A stretch of 64,000 nt of DNA from Streptosporangium amethystogenes (GTDB taxonomy: Bacteria > Actinomycetota > Actinomycetes > Streptosporangiales > Streptosporangiaceae), in assembly GCF_000721075.1 (NCBI RefSeq), contig NZ_JOEQ01000008.1, forward strand, positions 163,882 to 227,881, read 5' to 3'. Below the pieces are notes generated by a model. That model ran no database searches. It saw only the letters and a program-made list of their open reading frames with translations, and was not told the DNA's origin. A program made the position numbers and the translations under genes. Below, in pieces: positions 1-8,127 of the stretch (within the stretch, counting starts at the first letter, position 1; the number at the start of each line of letters is the position of its first letter).

Positions 1-436
1 CCAGCAGCAGCGGGAGCGCGGGGATGGTCAGCTTCATGTCGGTGATCCGCATGAGCACGGCGTCCCAGCGCCCACGCCTGAACCCGGCGAACAGCCCGAC
101 GGCGGTGCCCAGGGCGACCGTGATGACCGCGGTGACCAGGGCCGTCAGCAGGACGTACCGGGCCCCGGTGATCACCAGGGCGAGCACGTCCGTGCCCTCG
201 AAGTCGGTGCCGAAGGGGTGCGCCCAGCTGGGCGCGGCGTAGAGCGCGTTGTCGTCGCGCGGCAGCCGCTCGGGGTAGAGCATCGGCCCGAAGACGCCCA
301 TGAAGGTGAACACGCCCAGGATGACCACACCCACCATCCGGCTGGGCTTGCGCCGCAGGACCCGCCAGACGCCGCGCCGGAAGTTGCGTCGCAGCGTCGC
401 GCGGGCGTCGCCTCCGGCGATGACCTGCGCGGTCAT
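1..436 (-). CDS. ABC transporter permease, DppC/OppC type (partial, 3' end outside window)
   Basis: The visible 145 residues match the start of a second inner-membrane permease of the peptide/nickel/oligosaccharide (DppC/OppC) family. A basic cytoplasmic N-terminus is followed by a first membrane helix around residues 30-45 and an HPFGTD motif, which is typical of OppC proteins just before their second membrane region. The ATG at 436 is chosen because AGGGGAG lies about 6 bases upstream. The gene follows the DppB-type permease after a 64-base gap and belongs to the same minus-strand operon as the binding protein. The C-terminus, including the EAA loop that contacts the ATPase, lies outside the window. 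Confidence 0.85.
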   Translation of the reverse strand, partial: MTAQVIAGGDARATLRRNFRRGVWRVLRRKPSRMVGVVILGVFTFMGVFGPMLYPERLPRDDNALYAAPSWAHPFGTDFEGTDVLALVITGARYVLLTALVTAVITVALGTAVGLFAGFRRGRWDAVLMRITDMKLTIPALPLLL

Positions 437-500
437 GCGATCTCCCCTACCGGCCGCCCGGCGCGGACGCGGCGCCTGTCGGCTGTTGTGATTCGCCGGT

Positions 501-1508
501 TCATGAAGCCTCCTGTCCGGAACGGACCCGTGGGTCGATCGCGGTGTAGAGCATGTCGGCCACGATGTTGGCGATGACGATCGCCACGGTGATCAGCAGG
601 AAGGCCCCGCCCATCAACGTGTAGTCGCGGTCGGTGATGCTGTTGAGCAGCAGCAGACCCAGCCCCGGGTAGGTGAAGATCCGCTCGATGAAGATCGCAC
701 CGCCGAACAGCAGGCCCAGCGAGAGGGCCAGGATGGTGAAGAGCGGCAGGATGGCGTTGCGCGCCACGTAGCGGAAGATGAGGCCACGCTTCAAACCGCG
801 CAGCTCGGCGGCCATGATGAAGTCGTCGCCCAGCACGGTGACCACGCTGGACTTCATCGCCAGGATCCAGCCTCCGTAGCCGGCCAGCGCGTAGGTCAGG
901 ACCGGCATCGTGGCGTACTGGATCAGCGAGCCGATGTAGGCGGCGTTGAGACCCGGCTCCAGTGTGACGTCGGCCGTGCCTCCGGTGGGGAAGATCGGCA
1001 GCAGGGTGGTGAAGACCGCGCTCAGCAGCAACGCGAGGACGTACTGCGGCAGGCCGTGCAGGAGCGAGCCGGAGACCGCCAGGACGTCCCCCAGCTTGCT
1101 GGAGCGCTTGATCGCCGCGTAGACGCCCATGATGATGCCGACCGCGAAGCTGAGCAGGGTGCCGACGAGGACCGGCAGGATCGTCCAGGTGGCCGCGGAG
1201 GCGAGCAGTGTGGTGACCTCCGCGCCGGGGACGCTCAGCGACTGGCCGAGGTCGAGGTGGAGCAGTCCCCTCATGTAGTCGGCGTACTGCTCCCACAGGG
1301 TGCCCTTCGGCATGAAGCCGTACAACGCGGCGGTGGCGCGCTCGGCCTGGTCGGGCGACATGCCCTGCTCGACCAGCTTCTCGTAGCGAGCCCGCATGGG
1401 GTCGCCGGGGATGCTTCTGATGATCACGAAGCTGATCGTGGTGACCACCAGGATCATGGCGAACCCCCGGGCGAGATGGCCCGCGAGGCGGCGTGCGATG
1501 ACCGTCAT
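501..1508 (-). CDS. ABC transporter permease, DppB/OppB type
   Basis: A 335-residue integral membrane protein with the standard DppB layout: an N-terminal helix (around residues 12-32) followed directly by a RSIPGDP motif, an extracytoplasmic domain, then about five more helices. RSIPGDP is diagnostic of the DppB half of dipeptide/oligopeptide/nickel and some oligosaccharide importers. An EAA-like loop (AAELRGLKRG) is the contact site for the ATPase. It starts 6 bases after the stop of the binding-protein gene, so the two are cotranscribed and probably translationally coupled. Its TGA overlaps an ATG at 504 that opens only a 23-codon frame; the next permease really starts at 436. The substrate cannot be read from the sequence. 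Confidence 0.93.
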   Translation of the reverse strand: MTVIARRLAGHLARGFAMILVVTTISFVIIRSIPGDPMRARYEKLVEQGMSPDQAERATAALYGFMPKGTLWEQYADYMRGLLHLDLGQSLSVPGAEVTTLLASAATWTILPVLVGTLLSFAVGIIMGVYAAIKRSSKLGDVLAVSGSLLHGLPQYVLALLLSAVFTTLLPIFPTGGTADVTLEPGLNAAYIGSLIQYATMPVLTYALAGYGGWILAMKSSVVTVLGDDFIMAAELRGLKRGLIFRYVARNAILPLFTILALSLGLLFGGAIFIERIFTYPGLGLLLLNSITDRDYTLMGGAFLLITVAIVIANIVADMLYTAIDPRVRSGQEAS

Positions 1509-1514
1509 ATGTCG

Positions 1515-3332
1515 CTACTTCCTCTTGACCATGCCGAGTTGGAGCCAGACTCCCGAGGTGAGGCGCAGCGCGTCGCTGTCGTCACCGGGGAATCCACTGA
1601 AGCGCGTGGTGTTCACCACCTGCGTGTTGACGTAGTCCCACAGCTGGATCACCGGAAGATCCTGGTTGGCGGCCCTGGCGAGGGTTGAGACGATCTTCTT
1701 CTGCTCCGCCTCGGGTGCGGAGTTCAGCTTGACCGTCAGCTCTCCGAGGTTGATCCTGCCCTCGCCCGCGAGGTCGACGGTCTCGGCACCGCCCATCCAG
1801 TTGCCCTTGGTGCCGGGGGCGACGTGCGTGAGTTTGCCGCCGAAGAGCTGCCAGCCGTTCTGGGCTCCGTACAGGCGCTGGTAGATGTTGTACGGGGCGG
1901 GTCCGAGTGCCACCAGCCAGAAGCCGAGGTCGTACTTGCCCGCCGCCATCTCCTCCAGGTAGAGCGGGTAGTCGGCGCTGGTGATGACCTCGGCCTCGAT
2001 GCCGGCGTCGTTGAGCTGACTGGTGACGGCCTTCGCGCCGGCCAGCCAGTCGGAGAAGGACGCGGGCACGTTGATGGTCATCTTCCACGGGCTGCCGTCC
2101 GGCATCGTCCACCTGCCGTCCTTCTTCTTCATGCCCGCGGCCCGCAGCTCCCGCTCGGCCCTGGCCGGGTCGGTCCGGTACGGCTCCAGTGCGGCGAAGC
2201 CGTCACCCAGCCACGCCTTCGCGGCCTCCTGGTGCAGGCCCGAGGTGGTGACCGAGGCGGTGCCGCCCTCGGGGGAGGCGACCTTGGTGACCTGCTCGCG
2301 GTCGATCAGGTATGCCAGCGCCCGGCGGACGTGCACGTTGTCGTAGGGCCTCCTGGACTGGTTGAACGCCAGCGCCTCGCTGACCGGCGAGTAACCCCTG
2401 ACCACGGCGTTGCCCTGGGTCTGGACGATGCGCCTCATCACCCCGGCCGGGACCGCGGTGAACGGCGCGCTGTCCAGCCTGCCGGCGACCAGGTAGTTCC
2501 AGACCTGCTCGTTGCCCGTGTAGTTGAGGATGCGCACCTGGTCGGCGGCGACGTTGGCCGCGTTGTGGAAGTACCTGTTCTTGACCAGCAACGCCTCACC
2601 CGGGTTGACCCGCTTCAGGACGAACGGCCCTGCGGAGACGTCCTGGGCCGGGGCGAAGGCGATGACCTTCTCCGCGAGGCTGGTGATCCCGGCCCGGGCC
2701 GCCTCGGCTCCGGGGGCGTCGCTCTGCGCGACCTTCAGCCTCTCCCAGAAGTCGGCGGGCAGCACACTGCCCCAGACGTGCTTGGGGACGATGACGGTCT
2801 CCATCACGCCGCGGACGAAGGCGGAACTCGGGTTCTCCGCCGTCTGAGTAATCTTGATCGTCTTGTCGTCCACGATCTTGATGTTGGAGGCCGTACCGGC
2901 CGCGGAGGGGTCGAGGGCGTAGGCGGTGCCGCCCTGGGTGTAGGCCAGGCCGATGGAGAACTTCACGTCCTCCGCGGTGATCGGCCTGCCGTCGGACCAC
3001 TTTCCGTCCGGGTGGAGCCTGATGGTGATCGAGGATCGGTCCGGGGCGATCTGCCAGCTCTTCGCGACACCCGGATAGAACCGGTCCGGGTCCGTCAGGT
3101 GGTTCTTGGTCCACCCGAGCCACTCGGCGTTGTACCCGCGGAAGGTGTTGCCCTTCGGGTTGTACGGGTTGATCGGCGCGTTCGCGTCGATGCCCGGCTT
3201 GAGTGCGTCGATCGTGGTGAAGACGGCGCTCCCCACGGAGGCGGAGCTGTCGGCGCCGTCCGCGCCACCGCCGCAGGCCGCGGTGACGGCGGCGAAGCAG
3301 AGGGAGACCGCTGCCGCTACTAGTCGCTTCAT
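1515..3332 (-). CDS. ABC transporter substrate-binding lipoprotein, SBP_bac_5 family
   Basis: A 605-residue extracytoplasmic solute-binding protein. The N-terminus is a lipoprotein signal with the lipobox VTAAC, so the mature protein would be anchored by Cys at about position 20. The body has the features of family 5 (DppA/OppA): a DGKWSDG segment followed by ITAEDVKFS near residues 110-125, and later a RRALAYLIDR segment. Length is slightly above the usual 520-590. It is the first gene of a minus-strand operon with two permeases. Family members bind peptides, nickel chelates or oligosaccharides. The divergent CBM2-bearing esterase makes an oligosaccharide ligand plausible, but that is inference from context. 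Confidence 0.92.
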   Translation of the reverse strand: MKRLVAAAVSLCFAAVTAACGGGADGADSSASVGSAVFTTIDALKPGIDANAPINPYNPKGNTFRGYNAEWLGWTKNHLTDPDRFYPGVAKSWQIAPDRSSITIRLHPDGKWSDGRPITAEDVKFSIGLAYTQGGTAYALDPSAAGTASNIKIVDDKTIKITQTAENPSSAFVRGVMETVIVPKHVWGSVLPADFWERLKVAQSDAPGAEAARAGITSLAEKVIAFAPAQDVSAGPFVLKRVNPGEALLVKNRYFHNAANVAADQVRILNYTGNEQVWNYLVAGRLDSAPFTAVPAGVMRRIVQTQGNAVVRGYSPVSEALAFNQSRRPYDNVHVRRALAYLIDREQVTKVASPEGGTASVTTSGLHQEAAKAWLGDGFAALEPYRTDPARAERELRAAGMKKKDGRWTMPDGSPWKMTINVPASFSDWLAGAKAVTSQLNDAGIEAEVITSADYPLYLEEMAAGKYDLGFWLVALGPAPYNIYQRLYGAQNGWQLFGGKLTHVAPGTKGNWMGGAETVDLAGEGRINLGELTVKLNSAPEAEQKKIVSTLARAANQDLPVIQLWDYVNTQVVNTTRFSGFPGDDSDALRLTSGVWLQLGMVKRK

Positions 3333-3396
3333 GAACGCTCCGTGGGGTGTTCTCCGAGGTCAGGGCATCTGTGTGGAGGTATCAGGTGTTGTCCGG

Positions 3397-3426
3397 ACCT
3401 TACGTTCACCTTGACGGTTGCGTCAA
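3397..3426 (-). promoter_or_regulatory. Candidate promoter of the transporter operon with overlapping inverted repeat
   Basis: Read on the minus strand, TTGACG (3426-3421) and TAAGGT (3402-3397) are separated by 18 bases, a reasonable sigma-70-type promoter starting transcription about 60 bases before the binding-protein ATG. The -35 box is one arm of the inverted repeat TTGACG-GTTG-CGTCAA (3411-3426), which could be an operator. The rest of the 3333-3739 gap holds no convincing gene. For the divergent esterase gene, TAGCAT near 3708 is a possible -10 box and GGGAG precedes its ATG. Confidence 0.5.
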
Positions 3427-3739
3427 TAAACTCCACTTTCGTGGAACATTTTGGAGCTTTCCTTCATTCCCCGTTTACCCTTCCGCGACGCCGTCCTCGC
3501 GAGCCGGACGATCACTCCTCCGGGGATGCCTGATCCCCGGGCGGAGGAACGGGAACGACGCGGCCCGAAAGCGCCGAAGGGCCGGACGCCGGGGTGACAG
3601 GACACCTGCGGCGGGCGGCTGAAAGTTACACCCTCGCCCCAGATCACGTCGCAGGTCAGGGCGCTCCCGGCAGGCGGCCGGCTTCCCGCTCCCACCCGGG
3701 GCCGCCTAGCATCGGGCCCCATCGAGGCGGGAGCGGAAA

Positions 3740-4822
3740 ATGCGACGAAAGACGCGCGGAAGCGGCACGATCCTGGCGGTTCTGACGGCCGCGGTGACTG
3801 CGGTCGCGACCCTGGGACTCCTCCTGGCGGCCACGGCGATGCCCGCGCAGGCGGCGGCCACCAGGATCATGGCACTCGGAGACTCCATCACCGGCTCCCC
3901 CGGATGCTGGCGGGCCCTCCTGTGGAACCGGCTCGCGAACGCCGGTCACACCAACATCGACTTCGTCGGCACCCTGCCCCCGCAGGGCTGCGGCGTCGCA
4001 CACGACGGGGACAACGAGGGGCACGGCGGGGCGCTGGTCACCAACGTCGCCGACCAGAACCAGCTCCCCGGCTGGCTCTCGGCGACCACGCCCGACATCG
4101 TGCTGATGCACTTCGGCACCAACGACGCCTGGAGCAACCGTGCGACCGCCACCATCCTGGCCGCGTACGGCAAGCTGGTGGACCAGATGCGGGCGAGCAA
4201 TCCCACCATGAAGATCCTCGTCGCCCAGATCATCCCGATGAACCCGAGCACGTGCGGTGAGTGCGCGCAGCGGGTCTCCGCGCTCAACGCGGCGATTCCC
4301 GGCTGGGCGGCGGGCAAGACCACCGCTCAGTCACCGATAGTCGTGGTCGACCAGTGGACGGGCTTCAGCACCGCGGCCGACACCTACGACGGCGTACACC
4401 CCAACGCCTCGGGCGACCAGAAGATGTCCGACCGGTGGTTCCCCGCCCTGGCCGCCCTGCTCGGCTCGGGGCCGTCCCCGACGATCACCCCCACCCCGAC
4501 GCCGACCGTCACGCCCCCGCCGAACGGCGGCTGCACGGCCACCTACCAGACCACCAACCAGTGGCCGGGCGGCTTCCAGGGCGAGGTGACCGTCAAGAAC
4601 ACCGGCACGGCGGCCATCACCGGCTGGACCGCGCAGTGGACGTTCGGCGGACAGCAGGTCAGCCAGTCATGGAACGCGACGGTGACCCAGTCGGGCACCG
4701 CGGTCTCGGCGCGGAACGCCGCCTGGAACGGCTCCCTGAACCCCGGCGCGACGGCGACCTTCGGCTTCATCGCCTCGGGGACGGGCTCCCCGGCCCCCGC
4801 GGTGTCCTGCACGACCGGCTGA
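3740..4822 (+). CDS. Secreted SGNH-hydrolase (CE3-like acetyl esterase) with C-terminal CBM2
   Basis: A 360-residue exported enzyme. Residues 1-38 are a Sec signal ending AQA|A. The catalytic domain (about 40-240) starts with MALGDSITGS (block I, nucleophile Ser), has HFGTNDAW (block III, Asn) and ends with DGVHPNASG (block V, Asp and His), the SGNH signature found in CE3-type acetyl-xylan esterases. A Pro/Thr linker of repeated PTPTP leads into a C-terminal domain of about 100 residues with conserved Trp and a Cys near each end, matching a family 2 cellulose-binding module. It probably deacetylates plant polysaccharide while bound to cellulose. It is divergent from the oligosaccharide/peptide transporter, and two inverted repeats follow its stop. 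Confidence 0.9.
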   Translation: MRRKTRGSGTILAVLTAAVTAVATLGLLLAATAMPAQAAATRIMALGDSITGSPGCWRALLWNRLANAGHTNIDFVGTLPPQGCGVAHDGDNEGHGGALVTNVADQNQLPGWLSATTPDIVLMHFGTNDAWSNRATATILAAYGKLVDQMRASNPTMKILVAQIIPMNPSTCGECAQRVSALNAAIPGWAAGKTTAQSPIVVVDQWTGFSTAADTYDGVHPNASGDQKMSDRWFPALAALLGSGPSPTITPTPTPTVTPPPNGGCTATYQTTNQWPGGFQGEVTVKNTGTAAITGWTAQWTFGGQQVSQSWNATVTQSGTAVSARNAAWNGSLNPGATATFGFIASGTGSPAPAVSCTTG

Positions 4823-4833
4823 CCGGCCCGATC

Positions 4834-4875
4834 GCCGTACGGCCGGGTTCCGACGCGCACATCCGGCCGTACGGC
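4834..4875 (+). terminator. Inverted repeat after the esterase gene
   Basis: Two perfect 13-base arms (GCCGTACGGCCGG at 4834-4846 and its complement at 4863-4875) surround a 16-base loop, starting 11 bases after the esterase stop. No U-tract follows, which is common for GC-rich actinobacterial terminators. Confidence 0.6.
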
Positions 4876-4897
4876 TTCCCCCTACCCGGGACCGGCT

Positions 4898-4929
4898 CCG
4901 CGGCGCCGCACAGCTGTGCGGCGCCGCGG
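4898..4929. repeat. Perfect 32-bp palindrome between convergent genes
   Basis: Sixteen bases (4898-4913, beginning CCGCGGCGCC) are followed directly by their exact complement (4914-4929). The palindrome sits between the convergent esterase and ferritin-like genes, so a bidirectional terminator is the simplest reading. The lack of any spacer is unusual. Confidence 0.75.
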
Positions 4930-5040
4930 GCGTGTACGGCGGACGCGGGCGTGGCGTGTCGCCGCGGAGCGCCACACGCGGACCGGCACCGCCCAGCGCG
5001 GAACCGGCTCGCGCGGCGGCCGATCCCGTTGAACCGCCGC

Positions 5041-5592
5041 TCAGTTCCGGCTGTCCAACGCGCCGGGAAGCCGCTCCAGCAGGCTCTTCAGGTCGTCGGC
5101 GTGCTCCTCCTCCTGGGCCAGCAGATCCTCGAAGACGCGCCGGGTGGTCACGTCTCCGTTGCCGAGCCAGTTGACGATCTCGGTGTAGGAGGCGATCGCG
5201 ATCCGCTCGGCGACCAGGTCCTCCTTGACCATCTCGATCAGGTCGAGACTGTCGTCGTACTCGGCGTGTGAGCGCGCGGTCAGCGTCTCGGGGTTGAAGT
5301 CCGGCTCGCCCCCGAGCTGGACGATACGCTGGGCGAGTCTGTCCGCGTGTTCCTGCTCCTCCGCGGCGTGCTCCAGGAACTCCGCCGCCACCACCCCCGC
5401 GTGGATGCCTGAGGCGGTGTAGTAATGCCGCTTGTAGCGGAGCACGCAGACCAGCTCGGTCGCCAGGGCCTCGTTGCACACCTGGATCACCCTGGGCAGG
5501 TCGGCACCGTAGGCGGCCGTGATCGGCCCTTTGTCGATCTCCTGACGCGCCCGCGCCCGGATCTCCTTGATATCAGTGAGGAATTCAGCCAT
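5041..5592 (-). CDS. Ferritin-like / bacterioferritin-family protein
   Basis: A 183-residue all-helical protein of the ferritin-like superfamily. The iron ligands of a four-helix bundle can be seen: Glu in LATELVCVLRYK (helix A), EEQEHADR (helix B, ExxH), Glu in KEDLVAERIA (helix C) and QEEEHADD (helix D, ExxH). This pattern fits a bacterioferritin-type di-iron ferroxidase that stores or detoxifies iron in the cytoplasm. It is longer than classical Bfr (about 158) through an N-terminal extension. It is a single gene, convergent with the esterase and divergent from the LacI gene. I cannot tell whether haem is bound. Confidence 0.88.
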   Translation of the reverse strand: MAEFLTDIKEIRARARQEIDKGPITAAYGADLPRVIQVCNEALATELVCVLRYKRHYYTASGIHAGVVAAEFLEHAAEEQEHADRLAQRIVQLGGEPDFNPETLTARSHAEYDDSLDLIEMVKEDLVAERIAIASYTEIVNWLGNGDVTTRRVFEDLLAQEEEHADDLKSLLERLPGALDSRN

Positions 5593-5925
5593 GCGCCTGC
5601 CCTACCCGGAATCGGCCTCTTTTGACATCCTTCTTTGCGGATATCGCTTGACGGTTTGAGCATCGCTGTCCAAGGTGACGAAGGCGGCACCGGCGCAGGG
5701 GCCGACGGGGCGGGAGCGGACGACGATCGGCCGTGAGGTCTCCCGGCGCCTTCCGCGTCGCGCCTGGACGCGGGGCCATGAATATTTCTGCCAATCACAA
5801 AAATTTTCCATGCCCAAACCGAGTGCGGAATATCAAAACGTGTGCGACGCATCCGGAAGAAGGTTCGACCAAAAGGGCTACGAGCATGCCCCGGGCGTGG
5901 AGCGACACTCCGAAAGGTTTCGGAT
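5593..5925. other. Divergent intergenic region
   Basis: This 333-base region separates the divergent ferritin-like and LacI genes. It is more AT-rich than its surroundings around 5780-5840. I see no gene in it. Apart from the palindrome at 5909-5924 I could not assign promoter boxes with confidence. Confidence 0.5.
5909..5924. promoter_or_regulatory. LacI-type operator overlapping the RBS of the LacI gene
   Basis: TCCGAAAGGTTTCGGA is a 16-bp inverted repeat with perfect 7-base arms and a two-base centre, the geometry expected of a LacI-family site. It contains the AAAGG ribosome-binding sequence and ends one base before the ATG at 5926. Binding would therefore block initiation or elongation of the regulator's own gene, which implies negative autoregulation. 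Confidence 0.7.
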
Positions 5926-6951
5926 ATGCTGCCGAGCATGTCAGGTAAGCCTCGGGTGACGATCGCCCGCATCGCCCAGGAGGCCGGGGTCTCCGCGCCC
6001 ACGGTCTCCAAGGTGATCAACGGCAGGTCCGAGGTGTCACCGGAGACCCGCAGGCGGGTCGAACGGCTCCTTCACAAGCACGGCTACGTCCGCCGCGCCG
6101 CCGGCGCCGACGGCCCCGTCGGCCTGGTAGACCTGATCTTCGCCGAGTTGGAGAGCCCGTGGGCGATGGAGCTCATCCGCGGGGCCGAGAGCGCGGCCGC
6201 GGAGGCCGAGGCCAGCATCGTGATCTCCGTCCTGCACACCCACGCCGGTCCCGGCCGTGACTGGCTCGACCGGCTGGCGGCCCGCCGCACCGACGGCGTG
6301 ATCATCATTGGCTCCCGGCTCTCGGCGCAGCAATATGGCCAGCTCAACACCCGCTCGATCCCCTTCGTGGTCGTCGACCCCGAGGGCGAGCCCGCCCCCG
6401 GCGTGGCGTCGGTGGGCGCGACCAACTGGCAGGGCGGCCTGAACGCGACCCGGCACCTGCTGGAACTCGGCCACCGCAGGATCGGCATGATCGGCGGCCC
6501 ACCCGACGTGCTGTGCAGCCGCGCCCGCATAGACGGCTACCGTGCCGCGCTGGAGACCGCGGGCGTCGAGGTCGATCCCGCACTGATCCTGCACGGCGAC
6601 TTCCTCGTCGGCTCCGGTCACGACCACGGTCACGCCCTGCTCTCGCTGCCCGACCGCCCGACCGCCATCTTCGCCGGCAGCGATCTGCAGGCCTTTGGTG
6701 TCTTCGAGGCCGCCAGGCAGCGCGGACTGCGCGTCCCCGACGATCTGAGCGTCGTCGGCTTCGACGACCTGCCCCTTTCCAGGTCCGCCTGGCCACCGCT
6801 CACCACGGTCCGCCAGCCCCTGGAGGAGATGGCCTTCCTCGCCACCCGTATGGCACTGGGCATCTCCCGCGGCGAGGCTCCCGAGCCCCGCCGGGTCGAA
6901 CTCTCCACCGACCTCGTCGTCCGGGAGAGCTCCGCTCCCCCGGCGGGCTAG
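5926..6951 (+). CDS. LacI-family transcriptional regulator
   Basis: A 341-residue regulator. The N-terminal HTH (VTIARIAQEAGVSAPTVSKV, residues about 10-29) is followed by the hinge and by a periplasmic-binding-protein-like sensor domain with the usual GFDDLPLSRSAWPPLTTVRQP block near residues 275-295. Such repressors bind sugars or sugar phosphates. The ATG at 5926 is preferred over 5938 because AAAGG lies 8 bases upstream, although that sequence is also half of an operator-like palindrome. No dependent metabolic gene is directly downstream; nearby targets could be the esterase or the transporter, but I found no second copy of the palindrome there. Confidence 0.92.
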   Translation: MLPSMSGKPRVTIARIAQEAGVSAPTVSKVINGRSEVSPETRRRVERLLHKHGYVRRAAGADGPVGLVDLIFAELESPWAMELIRGAESAAAEAEASIVISVLHTHAGPGRDWLDRLAARRTDGVIIIGSRLSAQQYGQLNTRSIPFVVVDPEGEPAPGVASVGATNWQGGLNATRHLLELGHRRIGMIGGPPDVLCSRARIDGYRAALETAGVEVDPALILHGDFLVGSGHDHGHALLSLPDRPTAIFAGSDLQAFGVFEAARQRGLRVPDDLSVVGFDDLPLSRSAWPPLTTVRQPLEEMAFLATRMALGISRGEAPEPRRVELSTDLVVRESSAPPAG

Positions 6952-6974
6952 CGCGCGAGTCTCACCGACTTCAC

Positions 6975-6994
6975 CGGCGGCCTGCCGCGGCCGC
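6975..6994 (+). terminator. Terminator hairpin after the LacI gene
   Basis: GGCGGCC (6975-6981) and GGCCGCC (6988-6994) form a 7-bp stem with a 6-base loop, 24 bases past the LacI stop. Confidence 0.5.
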
Positions 6995-7225
6995 CTCCGG
7001 GGTGTCGCCACGGGAGCACCGTGCCATCGCTCCCGCTTCACGTCGATTACGACGCGCCTCTAATCCCGCCAACTCCTGTGGCGAATTCCCCCGATATTTC
7101 ATGCGATCTCGCGATAACGCTTCTCCCCTATTACCTTTTCTCATATGGTGACTCTGCCGCAAAAATCCCTCGAATAATAAACCCTTACATCCGGTATGTG
7201 GCCACCAGTGACAGGGGAGAAGCCC

Positions 7226-7924
7226 ATGGCCGCTTCACGATGGAGAATCACTCGTCTCGCACTCGCCTCGCTGCTCACCGGCGTTCTGGTCGCGGGCCTC
7301 ACCGGGACCACGACCGCCGCAGCGAGCGGGAACGCCCCGCTGAACGCCTCCAGCGCGAGAAACCTCGACGACATCAACCAGGACATTCGCAGCGCCCAGT
7401 ACGTCGTCAATCGTTTCTGGGCGACGCACTGGTCCGAGTTCTTCCCCGGCTGGTATTCACCCCCGCGCGTTCTCGGCGGGTACGACGGCGCGCGGAGCAA
7501 CGCGCCGAAATGCCAGGGGTCTCCTCTCCCCGATGACAACGCCCTGTACTGCTGGCCGCCCTACGACTTCATCGCGTGGGATGTCGACCTGATGCGAATG
7601 GGATACCGGCAGGGGGACGCCTGGGTCTATCTGATCATCGCGCACGAATGGGGCCACGCCGTCCAGGCTCGTATCCCACGGAGGCTGCTGTCACGACGAG
7701 TCGAACTCCAGGCCGACTGCCTCGCCGGGGCGACCCTCTTCGGAGCCGCCGAGGACGGCATCCTGTTCTTCGAGACCGGCGACACCCAGGAGATCGCGGC
7801 GGCCCTGCGGCAGCACGCCGACGACACTCCCTGGACCGACGTGAGCGACCACGGCAGCGCCTCCCAGCGCCTGAGCGCCTTCAACCGGGGCGCGCGCCGG
7901 GGCGTGGGGGGATGCTTCACCTGA
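7226..7924 (+). CDS. Secreted neutral zinc metallopeptidase-like protein
   Basis: A 232-residue exported protein. Residues 1-35 form a Sec signal (basic start, hydrophobic core, ASG region). The motif IIAHEWGHAVQ (about residue 143) is an HExxH zinc-binding motif, and LQADCLAG about 25 residues later supplies the third ligand. This arrangement matches the YpfJ-like 'neutral zinc metallopeptidase' family. The ATG at 7226 is chosen because GGGGAG lies 6 bases upstream and it places the signal peptide at the N-terminus. It stands alone between convergent neighbours. Its substrate is unknown. Confidence 0.8.
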   Translation: MAASRWRITRLALASLLTGVLVAGLTGTTTAAASGNAPLNASSARNLDDINQDIRSAQYVVNRFWATHWSEFFPGWYSPPRVLGGYDGARSNAPKCQGSPLPDDNALYCWPPYDFIAWDVDLMRMGYRQGDAWVYLIIAHEWGHAVQARIPRRLLSRRVELQADCLAGATLFGAAEDGILFFETGDTQEIAAALRQHADDTPWTDVSDHGSASQRLSAFNRGARRGVGGCFT

Positions 7925-8109
7925 CGAAGGGCTCTTCCGAGATCTCGGTTGTCCTCGTGAATCCGCCTGTTCGGACGCGCTCCCCTGCCCGCGCGTGAGC
8001 CACCCGCCCCGCGCGGGACGTCGATCCCGTCATCGGCTCGTGGTCTCTCCGCGGCGAGTCCGCGTCGGATCGAGAGGGCCCCGCGGGGTGCGCCACGGGT
8101 CCGGGGTCT

Positions 8110-8127
8110 CTCCGCCGTCAGGCGGAG
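8110..8127 (-). terminator. Hairpin at the stop of the downstream minus-strand gene
   Basis: CTCCGCC (8110-8116), loop GTCA, GGCGGAG (8121-8127). The TGA of the minus-strand gene (8118-8120) lies in the loop, so the hairpin forms right at the end of the coding region. Confidence 0.5.

Noticed and set aside
433..504. A 23-codon frame whose ATG overlaps the stop of the DppB-type gene and whose TGA overlaps the next ATG
   Set aside because: It is very short, rich in Arg and has no recognisable features; it is explained as chance overlap in the leader of the next permease, which has its own good ribosome site.
1824..3323. A 499-codon open frame opposite the binding-protein gene
   Set aside because: It lies antisense to a clear SBP_bac_5 gene; long antisense frames are normal at this GC content and its translation is low-complexity Gly/Arg/Val.
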